This document shows, piece after piece, positions 33,696 through 45,224 of a DNA stretch of 64,000 bases. The DNA lies in NCBI GenBank assembly GCA_030704615.1, contig CM060732.1, positions 52,247,053 through 52,311,052 of the forward strand, written 5' to 3'. A model generated the notes under the pieces. It had not been told where the DNA came from and made no database searches. It saw only the letters and a list, made by a program, of their open reading frames with translations. The position numbers and the translations under genes are program-made. This DNA comes from Takakia lepidozioides (taxonomy: Eukaryota; Streptophyta; Takakiopsida; Takakiales; Takakiaceae). The stretch's first letter is position 1; each line of letters starts with the position of its first letter.

Positions 33696-35714
33696 CAGGA
33701 CCTCAGCTTTGGAGTCCCGACCCTACTCCCAGTCTTTTTGCATATTACATGACATATGTATAGGGTTACTAAATAGGGTGCCTTGAGGTACTGGATAGAA
33801 TCTGTTAGCATCTGAGGGTAATCTTCGATGTAGGAACCGAAATCTTTTGTGAGGATATAGATTCTAGAGAAAAAGGAGAATTTCAAATTTTTATGTGGGC
33901 GCCTGGTAATGCATGTACGATTGGAGATTGTGTGCACGCTACCAAGATGCGGTAGCGACAAGTTACAACTGGTATCAATCACCTTGCGTCCTGCTCACAC
34001 AGAAGATCAGCAGTTTTTTGGGTGAAAGGACTACAGATTCAGTTGTGTGACATGTTGATGTCTATAGATCTAGGTGTGAAGCTTGGTTATTCAATGGCAA
34101 CAGATCTCCGCTTGAGGTATGTCAATGAGCTGCCTATAAGTTGAAGATAAGGTTTTGTACAGTGTACTTAAGCAAAAGCCAGTTCCCTGAACTCGACTCG
34201 ATCATGTAACATCGGTACGGTACATTTCTGTGTACACTCCTCATTAGTGGATTCAAGCGGTCGGGAGATGGATCAAATGCGTGCTCCGACCACAGAATTT
34301 TTACATCTGTGTAGCTCAAATTTTCTTATCAGTCTGTTAGATATCAGTGACTGAGCTGAGTACTTCAAATAGGATCGAGTTGTCTCGGTTGCAACCTTTG
34401 AATGTTCAAGGTTTCTTGAAATATCCTTGTATTGTTCAAATTTGAGTTTTGGAATGCAGATCTATCTGACAGTCGTGTGCAGCCAGGATTGTAGACCTTA
34501 CGAATGGAGGTGAGGGGTGATATATGCTGTATCTAGACAGATCTATGTAGTGGATTTGAAAAAGCAGAAGAAATTTGATTTCGGATCACAAGTGCTCAGT
34601 GACTGTTTCGGACTATTCCAGGACAAATTTTTAGCCTGCAGAACCTGTCAAGTTTCAGTTTTTAGCTATTTCTTTCAATTGTCACAATCATTCTTATTTG
34701 GGTGTGAGATTTTTTTAATCTCGGTTATAGCACCAGTGGAAAATAGCCGTTGTACTACAAGAAACTTGATTTAGTGGCGTCTTTCAAATTTATAAGAGTA
34801 TACATTCCTGCTATGTATACAAGCAGAACGATTTGCCAAGAAGCCTTCTTCCCTTTCTCTAATTGAAGACATTTGTTCTTTGATAATCTGGGATTCAACA
34901 CACAAGTTTGAGAGTTAGGATGTGGAGTTGCCACTCAGTTTCCACACTGTTGATTGACTATAAAGATTGTAGCTTGCCACCAGAGTCTATGGTGGATCGA
35001 GAAACTACACCATACACTCCCAAACCCGCTCTTTTAGTCTCTTTAGCTCTGCATGAAGTCTATGATCAGCTCACTTACACGTCGCCCCCTGGCATTAGCT
35101 CTCTCTCGACCAACACTCCCTTTCGCGCCGGCGAAGTACTTCAAAGCCTTCTCAAGCAACAATCTACATATCTTCACACCTCCCATGTCCAGGCCATGTT
35201 AATCTCCTCTTTGGCCTTCAGTGAATTTAAAGCTGTTATGCATCCGATCATTCTATTTCTTCCGTTTCATTTCCCCTAGCATGAAAATCTCAGCTCCCTC
35301 TGTAACTCGTTGGAAGGTAAACTTCCTTCCTTCCCACATGGTGCCCACATCTGTCGCTCTTTTTCACTTGATGTGGCCCCATTCCCCCTCTCGAAATAGC
35401 TATGACTGAGGTCAGTCTGCATGCCCGCTGGCAGCGGCATCGCTGCCAAGATTGCATGTGATCAGCTTCCAGCACGATGGATGGATGTTTTGAGCTGAGG
35501 AGTAATGAGAACATGGTCGAACCCTTGTTGAGGATTCGAACTTGGACCCAAAAGTCAAGATATGTAGTAGATGGGCACACAAGTCTTAGACAATCATAAA
35601 ATCCGTAGATACTAACTCATTAATGCAAAGTTGGGCCCCGCACTGTCCCACCCCAGTTTCGGTAATGTTCTCCTCCTCTTTGTCGCATCCCTAGAAGATC
35701 CATGGAAGTCTGGG
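33696..35714. other. Intergenic stretch
   Basis: 3' flank of the VQ gene and unassigned sequence. The plus frame 34908-35279 (123 aa) shows no domain. At about 35523-35545 the minus strand has AAGTTCGAATCC, a box-B-like tRNA motif without a matching box A. Confidence 0.35.
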
Positions 35715-35912
35715 AAGTGGTGGCTGGTAAGTGCACAGTGTGTCGCCCTGGTGGTTCGGGGCTCAAACCGCTGCCCTGCCCCGCCTGTGCATTGTTCTTG
35801 TCTGGGCGTTGATCGTCCTGTAGGTCTCATGGCCCATAAATGAAAGGGGGTTGATTCTACCCCCTCCTCAAGGGCCTGAATTGTGGGCTCTCGCTGCGAG
35901 GTTTCCTTTAAA
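35715..35912 (+). mobile_element. tRNA-derived SINE, longer copy of the 21.3 kb family
   Basis: The head GGTGGCTGGTAAGTGCACAGT and GTGTCGCCCTGGTGGTTC, the box-B-like GGCTCAAACCGC, a middle part, and the tail CCCCCTCCTCAAGGGCCTGA...GTGGGCTCTCGCTG match the SINE at 21.3 kb. The copy is about 195 bp. It lies some 150 bp upstream of the ankyrin gene start codon and so sits in that gene's promoter region. Confidence 0.65.
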
Positions 35913-36063
35913 AAAAGAATGGAAAAAGAAAAGTGGTGGCTCTGCTCTTGGGAATACCTTGCGATATTTTCCTGGCGCGCGTGATGTGTACAGTTTCGAA
36001 GGTTTTGTACTCTATTTCTCTCCTTGTGGGCGGGAATCGGGAGGTGTAGGAGAGGGGGAAGGC

Positions 36064-37945
36064 ATGGCAGTACCGGTGAACCCAGCAGAGCCGCCCCCGG
36101 AGGACCCCAGGACTCCACCTCAGCTGGACGATCTTATTCAGTTATGCTATCTATCCCAGGGAGGGAGAGAAGTGTCTTGTGGGTCGGAATTTACTTGTAA
36201 TAGAAAGGGGAGGGAGGGGGAAAGGAAAACCAAGTGCTTACTGACCATCCCAGTGATCTCTAGATTCGAACTGACCGGACCAGACCAGAGCTGGTTGTGG
36301 GTTTCATCTACCAGGCTGGAGAGACAGCACTGTTTTCTGACACTCTTGGTTGAAGAGTGGGTTGCAGGCAGCCAGATATGGAGATGTGGAGGAAGTAGAA
36401 GCTGCTCTGTCACTGGGAACTTCTGTCGATTCCCAAGATATGCAGGGCCGCACTGGTAGTGGAAATTGCCCCTGGCCCCCTTCCCCTGTTTCTATGTGAT
36501 GTTGGAGATAGATGTTGAGCTTTGCAAAGTGGAGGAGAACAAAGTTAAACCCTAAATTTAGATAACTTAAGTACAGATTGTGTATGAAAGGTCTAAGGGT
36601 GAAAGAAAGTCAGCTTTTCTTTTACCCCATTCTGCCTTTCAAGGTTTGCATTATAGTCGAGTAGCTAGATTATGGGTAGCTTTTCAAGTACTAGCTTGAT
36701 TCCCAATCTTGCTGTATTTCACTGGTGTATTGCTTGGCTGGCTGGGGTGTTGATGGGGCCAGCTCTTCACATGGCAGCAGCCAACGGGCATATTGATGTT
36801 GTGAAAGTTTTGCTGGACCATGGCGCTGTAAGTTTTGAAGTTCTAAACCCTGGAGCATATTACTTCCAAGTCTATGTGCATTGCTGGATGATCTTTTCAT
36901 TAAGCCTGATGTCCTAAACTTTATAGCTGTTATTGTGGTTGGATGTTCACTATGGTTTCATTGTCACGCATTCCATTTCTACCTCACTTTGGTACTGGGT
37001 TGTGGACAACAGAGCCCCACACTGCCTTCATCTGTCATGGACAGTGGCTTTCTGACGTAATTGCAGAGTGTGAACGTTGGCAATATGGAGCAAAATACAC
37101 CCCTTCATTATGCCACTCTCAATGGACACACCCAGGTCTGTTGATGGTTCTTTTCCCAGGGTATGCCAAAAGCATTGTCTCAAGATAATGCACGACCCCT
37201 GGGGGACTAAATACCTACTCAAAAGTGTAATGCTTATCCAATATACAGATATATTAGCCTTGCAGCAGCCAATTCCATGGAATTTGGTGCCTACAAGTTG
37301 TGTAACAAGTACCTTAAGGGGTTGCCGTAGATGTCTATAGATACCACAGTAGTGGTACTGTCAAAGTGAAAGGAAGTGGTGAATGTAATTTTTTTGGTAT
37401 ATACTGAAGTGGAAAGGTTTTTGGGCAGGTGGTGCAAGAACTGATCGCCAAAGGTGCAAATGTCGCTGCACTTAATATGTAATCATCTCTCTCTCTGGTC
37501 CTAGTTATTGGGCAAACCACACACGGCAGGGTTGTGTAAAAGGATTTCTAGAGGCTATCTGGAAACCCGGATCAATTGTTTATTCCAAGGTAAGTCTTAC
37601 TGCTGGCGTCAGCCCCTGACAAAGGTAGGTGCTGTTCCTTTGTGTTCCGCTCAACTGGGCGTGGGGTAAACGGCCACAAGGCTACGGCAAACAACTTCTT
37701 ATGAGTACATTCTCTGGTTCTTCGTATGGATCCCCTAATGAGCATGGTAATCAGATTCGATGACTGTTCAGTTTGTGGCTGTCAAACAAGTTTTACAGGG
37801 TCATGATCTCTGCATGGGGTACAGGCATGAGCGAACACCATTGGATGAGGCAGTGAGTTGCGGAGACCGACGACTCATGGATGCCATCACTTCTGCAGCT
37901 GCAGCTGCATCTCTCGAATCTGCCAACATCAGTCAAGACCGTTGA
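36064..37945 (+). CDS. Ankyrin-repeat protein, YAR1-like, six exons
   Basis: Assembled from small exons by GT/AG ends and reading phase: about 36064-36140, 36358-36455, 36763-36827, 37067-37135, 37429-37478 and 37825-37945 (stop). The N-terminus is MAVPVNPAEPPPEDPRTPPQ followed by LDDLI. The ankyrin units read ARYGDVEEVEAALSLGTSV, GRTALHMAAANGHIDVVKVL, NTPLHYATLNGHTQ and VVQELIAKGANVAALN, ending with HERTPLDEAVSCGD and an alanine-rich tail. This layout matches a conserved short plant ankyrin protein related to yeast Yar1, a ribosomal protein Rps3 chaperone; the function here is inferred from that relationship. The predicted length is about 160 aa. Exons 3-6 fit consensus splice sites well (exon 3 is followed by GTAAGT). 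The exon 1/exon 2 junction is the weak point, because the family usually passes directly from LDDL to AARYGD. Confidence 0.85.
37650..37722 (+). repeat. Dispersed short repeat, copy 1
   Basis: The core GGCCACAAGGCTACGGCAAA, followed by CAACTTCTTATGAGTACA and preceded by CCGCTCAACTGGGCGTGGGG, lies in intron 5 of the ankyrin gene. It recurs inverted at 38.6 kb and direct at 60.5 kb. The nature of the repeat is unknown. Confidence 0.8.
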
Positions 37946-38582
37946 ATTCCTGTACCTCTCATGATGCAATTCGGAGACACGGCATATTGGATTTGGCTTA
38001 TTGCAGATTCGTGGCCATACAGCCAATGGCGCCTTTGGATGTAGCAGAGAGAAGGGAGAAGGGCAGGGGAGAAGGGATCCACTTTAGTGAGCTCCTATAG
38101 TGGATTTATCTTAGTCTGTGTGATTGGGTCACTTGACAATTTCTCCTTGTACTCATACACTATGGGAGGAAACGACTTGGTATACAAGTATTTCTAGCAG
38201 CTTATAGGGAGAGGGCAAAGTTGTGGATAATTTTGGTAGAAGAGTCAAAGTGTACTTTGAGGTATCAAAGAGAGGAAAAGGTATCCATTTAAAAAAGACA
38301 GCAAGAGGTAATAATTGTGTATTCTTCTGGACCTTACAGCTGGGACATATCTGTGTCTGATGTAACCCCTTGGCTGTGGGGTTCTCACCTACTGGGTTGA
38401 AATCAACTAGATATACCAGAACTGTCTTGCACAGGCATCGACAATTCAGTTACAGGGCTGATGTAATGGTATTGGTATTGCACCAGGAAGAAAAATTGTC
38501 GAGGATGCACACCCTTGTGAGGCTGGGATTGAGTTTGGTTGATTTCTGCTCTTTTGGATTCCTCATAATGTGTTATTTGTGA

Positions 38583-38633
38583 ATAGAATGTACTCATAAG
38601 ACGTTGTTTGCCGTAGCCTTGTGGTATTTGTGA
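38583..38633 (-). repeat. Dispersed short repeat, copy 2 (inverted)
   Basis: Read on minus it has CCACAAGGCTACGGCAAACA followed by ACGTCTTATGAGTACATTC, matching copies at 37.65 and 60.47 kb. It is shorter, lacking the CCGCTCAA...GGGG part. Confidence 0.8.
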
Positions 38634-39052
38634 AAAGAGTGGATCAATTGACTGTGCAGAACATCCATGGGCTAGAGAAGGAGGGGATGCCTCTGACATC
38701 CTTTTGGACATCTTGGTGCTTTCAAATATGCGTGAGTTCGTGAAGTGCATCCGTCTGAAGCAAATTGCTTTAAGGGTAATCTAGTTTCCCTTATGTATCC
38801 ATATGTAGGATATTACAAGTGCTTGGTTTAGGAGGTTAGATTTGACTTTGTTATTGTGATTCAAATCTTTATAGGAGGCGCCATGCCTCTGGGCTTGCTG
38901 TGGATGCCATAAAGGGCTAGGGGAAGTGTCTATTCTTTTCTGTTGGGTGCAGATCCATTTACTAGATTTCAAGCTCAGGAGCACCAATGAGATGCTGTGG
39001 GTTGATAGCTGCAAAAACGTGCGTCAACGGACGGGCGGTTGGAGAATCTGGA

Positions 39053-39227
39053 AGTAGCCAGGGGGAAGTATGTGGCTAGGCCTGGTGGGGGTCGTCGGGG
39101 CATTTCCAGTATGGCACTCCCTCCTCTTCAACAGATCCGCAAGTAGCCAGGGGGAAGTACGTGGCAAGGCCTGGTGAATGGGGATGGTCGGGACATGTCC
39201 AGTATGAGACTCTTCAACAGATCCTCC
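39053..39227 (+). repeat. Two-copy 89-bp tandem duplication
   Basis: Units begin with AGTAGCCAGGGGGAAGTA at about 39053 and 39142. Each continues through GGC(T/A)AGGCCTGGTG, GGTCG and TCCAGTATG to TTCAACAGATCC. No coding potential. Confidence 0.8.
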
Positions 39228-39603
39228 CAGACTTTTGAATTTCTTTTGCTAGGTGCAAAGGTGTCTCATTTAACTGTCATTCTTACAGACTATGTGCCAC
39301 CTGTTGATATTCGAAGGAAGAGAGTCTTATATATTGCTGTGAACCAATAGTTTCATCTCACATGGAGCAGAAAAGAAGTAGATTGGAGGGTGAGCAGGAA
39401 GTCACACCCAATTGGTTAGTTTTACATGGATCTTCTATTTGTTTTGTAACCGAGTTGGTGCATTTGCTGTGAAAGTGCGCACCTGGAAGGGTGCCCAACC
39501 CAAAAACCTATGTTGCAAGGAGGCTGTCCTCATGAAGAGACCGTTCTTTGAAGTATTTAGGAGCTACTCAAGTCTGATTCTGACGAGTTTTCAGTATTGC
39601 AGG

Positions 39604-41098
39604 ATGGCAGGGCTGAATCAGGCACAACTATCTGAACCATGCACCTCCACCACAACCCCTACTATCCAAGCAGGGCCAAGAACGACTACATCTCGCTTAG
39701 CCATTCTTTCGAACATTTGCCGCGAAATCTTCATGTCCCCACATTTGGCATACATGTCAACAAGGGCAGTCTCCAGGATGATGTCAGGGACAATTCCTAC
39801 TTTGATGATGTCAGCATGGACCTCTTTACCCTTTTCCAGGGCTGTCAGGCTAGCACATGCATTGACAATGAAAATGTAAGTCACCCTGTCAGGCATTACC
39901 CCTTCCTGTATCATTCACCCATACATCTCTAAGGCCTCCACACCCTTTCTGGTCATCCATTAGACCAAGTTCGGCTTCAAGCCTTCCTGTTGCATTTGTT
40001 GAAATAATTGCAGGGCCTCCCTAATACATCCATTGCTGAGCATACCCTGTGCCCACTCTTGTTGGGCCGTCTTGGCCAACACTTGATGGGCCTCCTTTAT
40101 GCTCCTGCATTTGGCATACATATTGACCAGAGCCGTCTCCAGAATGATATCTGGCACAACTCCAGCTTTGATGATGTCAGCATGGATCTTTTTGCCCTTC
40201 ACTAGGGCTCCCATGTTGGCACATGCATGTAGAATAGAAGTGAACATGACCATGACCGTGCTGGGCGACAACCCTTCCCCTATCATCTGCTCACACATAT
40301 CAAAGGCCTCCCTACCAAACCCATGCTTGGCATATGCTGTTATCATTGTACTTCACGTAAACATGTCTCGTTCAGCCATCTTGTCAAAGACTTGGCGTGC
40401 ATCCACCACACTCCCACACTTTGCATACATGTTGACAAGGGTGTTGAGTAGAAAGATGCTTGATTGAACCAGCCTTGGCCATGCCTCTATTGGCTTCAGG
40501 GGGAAGAGACCTCAAATCCCACGAACCAGAGTAGTTGATATTGGCTCCGGCCATGGAATGCTGTAATTGCAGGATATGCTCAGCATGGGTGTAATAGGGA
40601 GGCCAAGGAGTTATTTGTGCAAATGCAACAGGAAGGCGTCAAACCAAATGTGGTGTCATGGACTGCAATGATTGCAGGATGAGTATGGTAGGGAGGCTTT
40701 CACAAGCTATACGCAAATGATACCAGAAGGGGTATCACCCAACAGGGTCTCTTTCATTTGTGTTCGTAATGCGTGTGCAAGCCTGGCAGCCCTGGAAAAG
40801 GGCAAGGATGTCCATGCTGACATGGTCAGAGCTGGAATTGCACCACATACATTCTGGAGACTGCCCTTGCTGACATGTATGCAAAATGCGGAAGCATGAA
40901 GGATGCGCGTCAATCATTTTGGCTGTATGGTGGACCTTCTTGGCCGTGCAGGGTGCTTGGATGAGGCAGAGAAGTTTAGGGTTAACCAAACCCCAATGGA
41001 ACCACATGCTGCTGTGTGGGCCTTGCTTGGGGCCTGCAGAATTCATGGCAACGTGGAAGTGGCAGAACGTGCAGCAAAATGGCTTGTCGAGTGGAGAT
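39604..41098 (+). pseudogene. Rearranged PPR pseudogene with inverted inner block
   Basis: Plus 39604-about 39695 encodes the N-terminus RMAGLNQAQLSEPCTSTTTP, matching the N-terminus of the intact gene at 7.3 kb. From about 39695 to 40480 the PPR repeats run on the minus strand (VNMYAKCRSIKEAHQV, ACASLTALEKGKEVHADII, LVDMYAKCGDM, AKRDVV). From about 40555 to 41098 repeats and the E motif are again on plus ([71 protein letters not shown]). No DYW domain is present, and there are stops and frameshifts in all three parts. The simplest reading is one dead PPR gene whose middle was inverted in place. Confidence 0.8.
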
Positions 41099-41554
41099 AA
41101 AGTGCACCCTTGGTTTTCCTTAACCCTAATATACACACTGTATTGTAAGACGAGAGGAGACGAATATGAGTTCCAATAGCTGGTAGAGATGAAGCGGCAG
41201 CATCAAGGATTTGGGGTTTGTGCGTCCCAATGTATAGGGTTCACAGCAACATCAAATGCAATATCTGTACCCATGAAGCAGTGCTTCCATAGCCTGAAGT
41301 CCTTTCTAGGTCAGGTGGCAGGCTCGCAGTGCTCCAAACAACAGTGAATCAAGTTTGGAGAGCAGAAGTGTGAGCCACATATCACTTGCTGGGTCGCGGA
41401 GCTTTGTGTTATCTGAAAGTCTAGAGTATGAGGGTCGGTGTCACTCCTTCCTGTTCTGGGGGGTTACATGCTATGCCAGTTTCCAATACTTGGGTGCACA
41501 GTAAAAGGAGATTTCACGAAAGCTCCTTGTCTATCTGCACCTGAATTTCCATTT

Positions 41555-41870
41555 GCTTCAAATGCCTTCGCGCAATTCATACTCGAAAATCAAAGCTAGC
41601 ATGCAGGTATCAGCTTCTATCAAATGTGAGTTCCTCCCGGTAGACAGGTCCACCAGGCGGTTTAAGAACGCCCCTGGTCCAGTTTGCAATGGATGCGAAA
41701 AAAGTGCCAGTTTGCAGGGTTGGGATATTCTCAGTGACCTGATCGTTCGTGATAGAACCTTCCGTACTCTCACCGACACCATTCATGGTTATTTGCTGAC
41801 TGTCCGAGAGGATGAATTGTCGCAGCGTTGTACACAACATTCAGAGCTCTCTGTGTGCACACTCGATCCA
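41555..41870 (-). pseudogene. Remnant of a DUF641 (GIL1/IRKI-like) gene, N-terminal part
   Basis: The minus frame contains MNGVGESTEGSITNDQVTEN, IPTLQTGTFFASIANW and GVLKPPGGPVYREEL. This aligns with one N-terminal repeat unit of the intact DUF641 protein encoded at 52.2-53.7 kb. The DNA match extends to CTTCAAATGCCTTCGCGCAATTCATAC around 41555-41575. The C-terminal DUF641 domain is gone. It stands divergent to the HSPA12-like gene at 42.2 kb, the same arrangement as at 53.7/54.2 kb. Confidence 0.8.
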
Positions 41871-42000
41871 GCTCACAGCTCACAGGTAGCTCGCAGCTTC
41901 TCGGTCGGTACCTGTAATAGGAACAAAAGATGCTTGAGCATTAATCTACTGTTTTGGTTTCCTTACCGCCTATATGCAGCAGTCGGCAGTTACTTCTATA

Positions 42001-42078
42001 ATCAAAATAAACTAGTTGACATGATGCAACTGTAGTATAGAATCAAAATAAACTAATTAATGTGATGCAACTATAGTT
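42001..42078 (+). promoter_or_regulatory. Two-copy promoter repeat upstream of HSPA12-like gene 1
   Basis: ATCAAAATAAACTAGTTGACATGATGCAACTGTAGT and a second copy (AATCAAAATAAACTAATTAATGTGATGCAACTATAGT) lie about 115-190 bp upstream of the start codon. The same unit occurs three times at 54.0-54.1 kb. A regulatory role is inferred from position only. Confidence 0.6.
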
Positions 42079-42191
42079 TGGTTGACTGGACGTAACACAG
42101 AGTGCACATGAATTCAAGACTTGCACACATTTGCCCCAGCGATTTCTGCCATTCCCTCTCCGGTTTCCTTTCGAGCGAATAGCTTTGAAGA

Positions 42192-44876
42192 ATGGCGACG
42201 CCCGTGGTAGGTGGTTCAGATGCAAGGGTCGTGGCGAGTCTGGACTTCGGGACAACTTTCTCAGGATTTGCTTCAGTCCACACATCCGAGCCATCGAAAG
42301 TCTGGACATTCTATGAATGGCCTGAGCAAGCAAGCGGCGGTGGAAAACCGTACTGCAAGACCCAGACTTCGCTGTACTATTCTGAAGACAAGGGGGGAAA
42401 GCTGAAGCTTGAGAGTTGGGGCTGGCCTGCTTCGGTCACTTACGCGAAAGTCTGTTCCACCCGGAAATCCAAGCAAGTTACTAAACAGGGAGTCGAGCTG
42501 GAGAAATCGAAGCAAGTTCCTACAAAGGAAGCCGATCCGGAGAAATGGAGGCAAGTTCCTACAAAGAAAGTCAACTTAGTAACGCATCAAGCAGGCTCCG
42601 AGAATGGACCGCTGTCCCCACAAACGTTGTCCGACAGCTTGGTAACTAGAACCGTGATAACAGAGCAGCAGGAAGTCGTGCTGGAGAAGTGGAAGCAAGT
42701 TCCTACAGAGGAAGAGCTGGAGAAATGGAAGCAAGTTCCTGTAAAGGAAGTCAAGCTGGTGAAATTACTCAATTTTCAACTAGCAGAATCTGAAGTTCCT
42801 GCACAGGATGTCAAAGTTGGCAACCTGACGCATTTCAAGCTTCATCAAGCAGGCTCCGAGAGTGACCCGCTGTCCACACAAACTTTGCCCGACGGCTTGA
42901 GAACTAGGACCGTGATAACAGAGCAGCAGGAAGTCGTGCGGGAGAAATGGAAGCAAGTTCAGACTACACAGGAAGTTGAGCTGGAGAAATCGAACCCAGT
43001 TCGTACAAAGCAAGTCAAGCTGGAGAAGAAGTTCCACAAACAACATCTAGCAGGCTCTGAACCTGCAAAGGGAATCAAGCTGGAGAGGAAGTTCCACAAA
43101 CTTCATGTCGGAGGCTCTGAAGTTCCTGCACAGGATGTCAAAGTTGGCAAGCTGGTAACGCATTTCAAGCTTCATCTAGCAGGTTCCGAGAACGGTACAC
43201 TGTCCGCACAAGCTTTGCCCGACGGCTTGACAACTAGGACCGTAATAACAGACTATCTGCGAGAGATATCCAAGTTTATCATGGTTCATCTCAAGAACCG
43301 CTACGGAAACCAATTAAGCATGCAGGAAGTCCAGTGGTGCTTGACTGTGCCTGCAATTTGGGACGACCAGGCCAAGCAGCGGATGATATTATTTGCTGAG
43401 GAGGCGGGTCTTGTTCGAGGTTCTAGCAATGACATTGCGGCGAGCCCGCATCCTCTTAAGATAGTCCTGGAGCCGGAGGCAGCGGCTGTGTACTGCCTCC
43501 AGAATTTGGAGGGCTTGTCATTTCGAGAGCAAGACAAATTCCTGACTGTCGACATTGGTGGAGGCACTGTCGATATAGTCGTTCATGAAAAGCTCCAGAG
43601 CGGTGACACAACTCTTGGGGTTCGTTCGTGTTGGTCCGAATCTTCGTGAATGTTTGTTCTGACGTCCATCTTGATTGAAAGTAGCACTTGTTTATTTGAG
43701 ACCGCCTGATCTCAAACAGCCTTGCTAAAAGTATCTCTTCTCCTCGCTTGTTCCGTAACTGGCAGCGCCTGTGACGCCAGGTGCTGCGTTCCTTCTCATA
43801 AGGAGGCTTGATGTTACATGGTGGATCCAACCAAAGTTGACCTCCACATGTGTGTATCAATTGTGCAGTTGAAGGAGGTGACAAGGAGCACAGGCGGTCT
43901 GTGCGGGGGAACGTATGTTGACAAGAACTTTCTGCAGCACCTTGCCGAGCGAATTGGCTGCCTACGCTCCTTCTTCGAGGAGAATCCTTTGACGTTGCTC
44001 TCGACACTTCGGTGGTGGGAGGGCATCAAAAGCACGTTCGATGGAACACAGAACGCAACCTTCGACACACCCGCCAAGCTTGCCAAAGCCTGGGAGGTCT
44101 ACGACAGCTACCAACGACTAGGAGAACCAGCTGAACATGGCTATGATGAGGTGGAGTTCACAGAGAGGGACTTGATGAGCATATTCGATCCGGTGGTGGA
44201 GCAGATCATTAAGCTCATCAAAGATGCACTTGATCAGGTCTGGGGGGAGGTGAAGGTCATCATGGCCGTTGGAGGGTTCTCTGCTAGTCCCTACTTGATG
44301 AGGAGATTGAAAACGGAGTTCCAGGACATCGTTGGAGAGGTCGTGAGCCCGCCCGATCCTGGCAGCGCGGTTTGCGTGGGTGCAGCAATGCTGGGCGTAG
44401 CTAAACAAGACATCATTCGTTCCCGGATCTGCAGAAAGACTTACGGTCAGCGTATAAGTAGAGAGTTTCTTCGTGGAGATCCGGTTAGCCAGCAGTTCAC
44501 CAACGACGACGGCTATTTGATGTGCGATCACGTCTTTGATGTTTTCGTCCGAAATGGAGATGAGGTCCCCATCAATCACTCAGTCACTCAATCATTCTTT
44601 CCTGGCAGTCATCACGCAAAAACAATGCTGATCGACATCTACAGTACAACCAAGAAAAGTCCCCAGTACACATGCGAGGAAGGCGTAGTGAAGGAGGGGG
44701 AATTCGTACTGGACATATCTGCAGGAATGCATCTGGACATGGAAAGACTAGTGGAAGTGACGATGTTCTTTGGTCGGTCCAGCATTCAGGTGACGGCCAA
44801 GGGTGTCAACTTCGACACAACTAGCGGAGGAGCTGGGAACACTATTCCCGTGGCCTTCAGTGGGGACAACGAGTAA
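42192..44876 (+). CDS. HSPA12-like Hsp70-fold ATPase, copy 1, with in-frame repeat insertion
   Basis: Two exons, 42192-43619 and 43869-44876, with a 249-bp intron (GTTCGT...TTGTGCAG, phase 0). The product is about 811 aa. Exon 1 has the phosphate-1 motif LDFGTTFSGFA (residues 17-27), EPEAAAVYC (connect-1, 427-435) and DIGGGTVDI (phosphate-2, 454-462). Exon 2 begins LKEVTRSTGGLCGG and has the adenosine motif MAVGGFSASPYL (about 608-619). These are the nucleotide-binding motifs of HSPA12-type proteins, which keep the Hsp70/actin ATPase fold but lack the usual Hsp70 peptide-binding domain. Residues about 91-315 are three variable repeats rich in EKWKQVP, AGSENGPLS and GLTTRTVITE, absent from the pseudogene at 16.4 kb. 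The protein is probably cytosolic, with no signal peptide or membrane segment. The function in plants is unknown to me. The donor was chosen because it keeps phase; no transcript supports it. Confidence 0.87.
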
Positions 44877-45224
44877 GAATGCTACGGGGCCAGAAGAAGA
44901 AGACCAAGGTTCTAGTTCAAACTTCAAACCCTGTTGCAGCGGCACCCGAAAACAAAACACAACATAAGCTTAAGAATTTCGCAATGTTGATCAAACTCCA
45001 TTTATGCTCACTCACTTCTAAGTTTTGTCCACAACAAATTCCATATACAACTTATGTTCGTGGCTGTTGTGTTTTTCCTTGCTGTTTCTGCCCACCGTGG
45101 GCTGGTTTCCTGGCTGTATGGGGACCCGTTCCCTTTGTTAACCGCCACCGTTTCTGCAGGCTTAACTGTTTCCTTGCCATCTAATGTGTTTTTGGCTTCT
45201 GCGTACCGCGATAGTTAGGAAGCC

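Larger units (their letters stand above)
37946..39600. other. 3' flank and intergenic stretch with an 89-bp duplication
   Basis: It contains the inverted second copy of the dispersed short repeat (38583-38633). It also has a two-copy tandem duplication at about 39053-39227, with AGTAGCCAGGGGGAAGTA and TTCAACAGATCC in each unit. No gene seen. Confidence 0.5.

Noticed and set aside
35612-36118. 168-aa minus frame
   Set aside because: It covers the SINE and the first exon of the ankyrin gene in antisense.
43818-43868. MVDPTKVDLHMCVSIVQ as start of a separate second gene behind HSPA12-like exon 1
   Set aside because: The stretch ends in TTGTGCAG directly before the conserved LKEVTRSTGG. A phase-0 intron joins both halves into one HSPA12-like protein, and copy 2 has the same layout.
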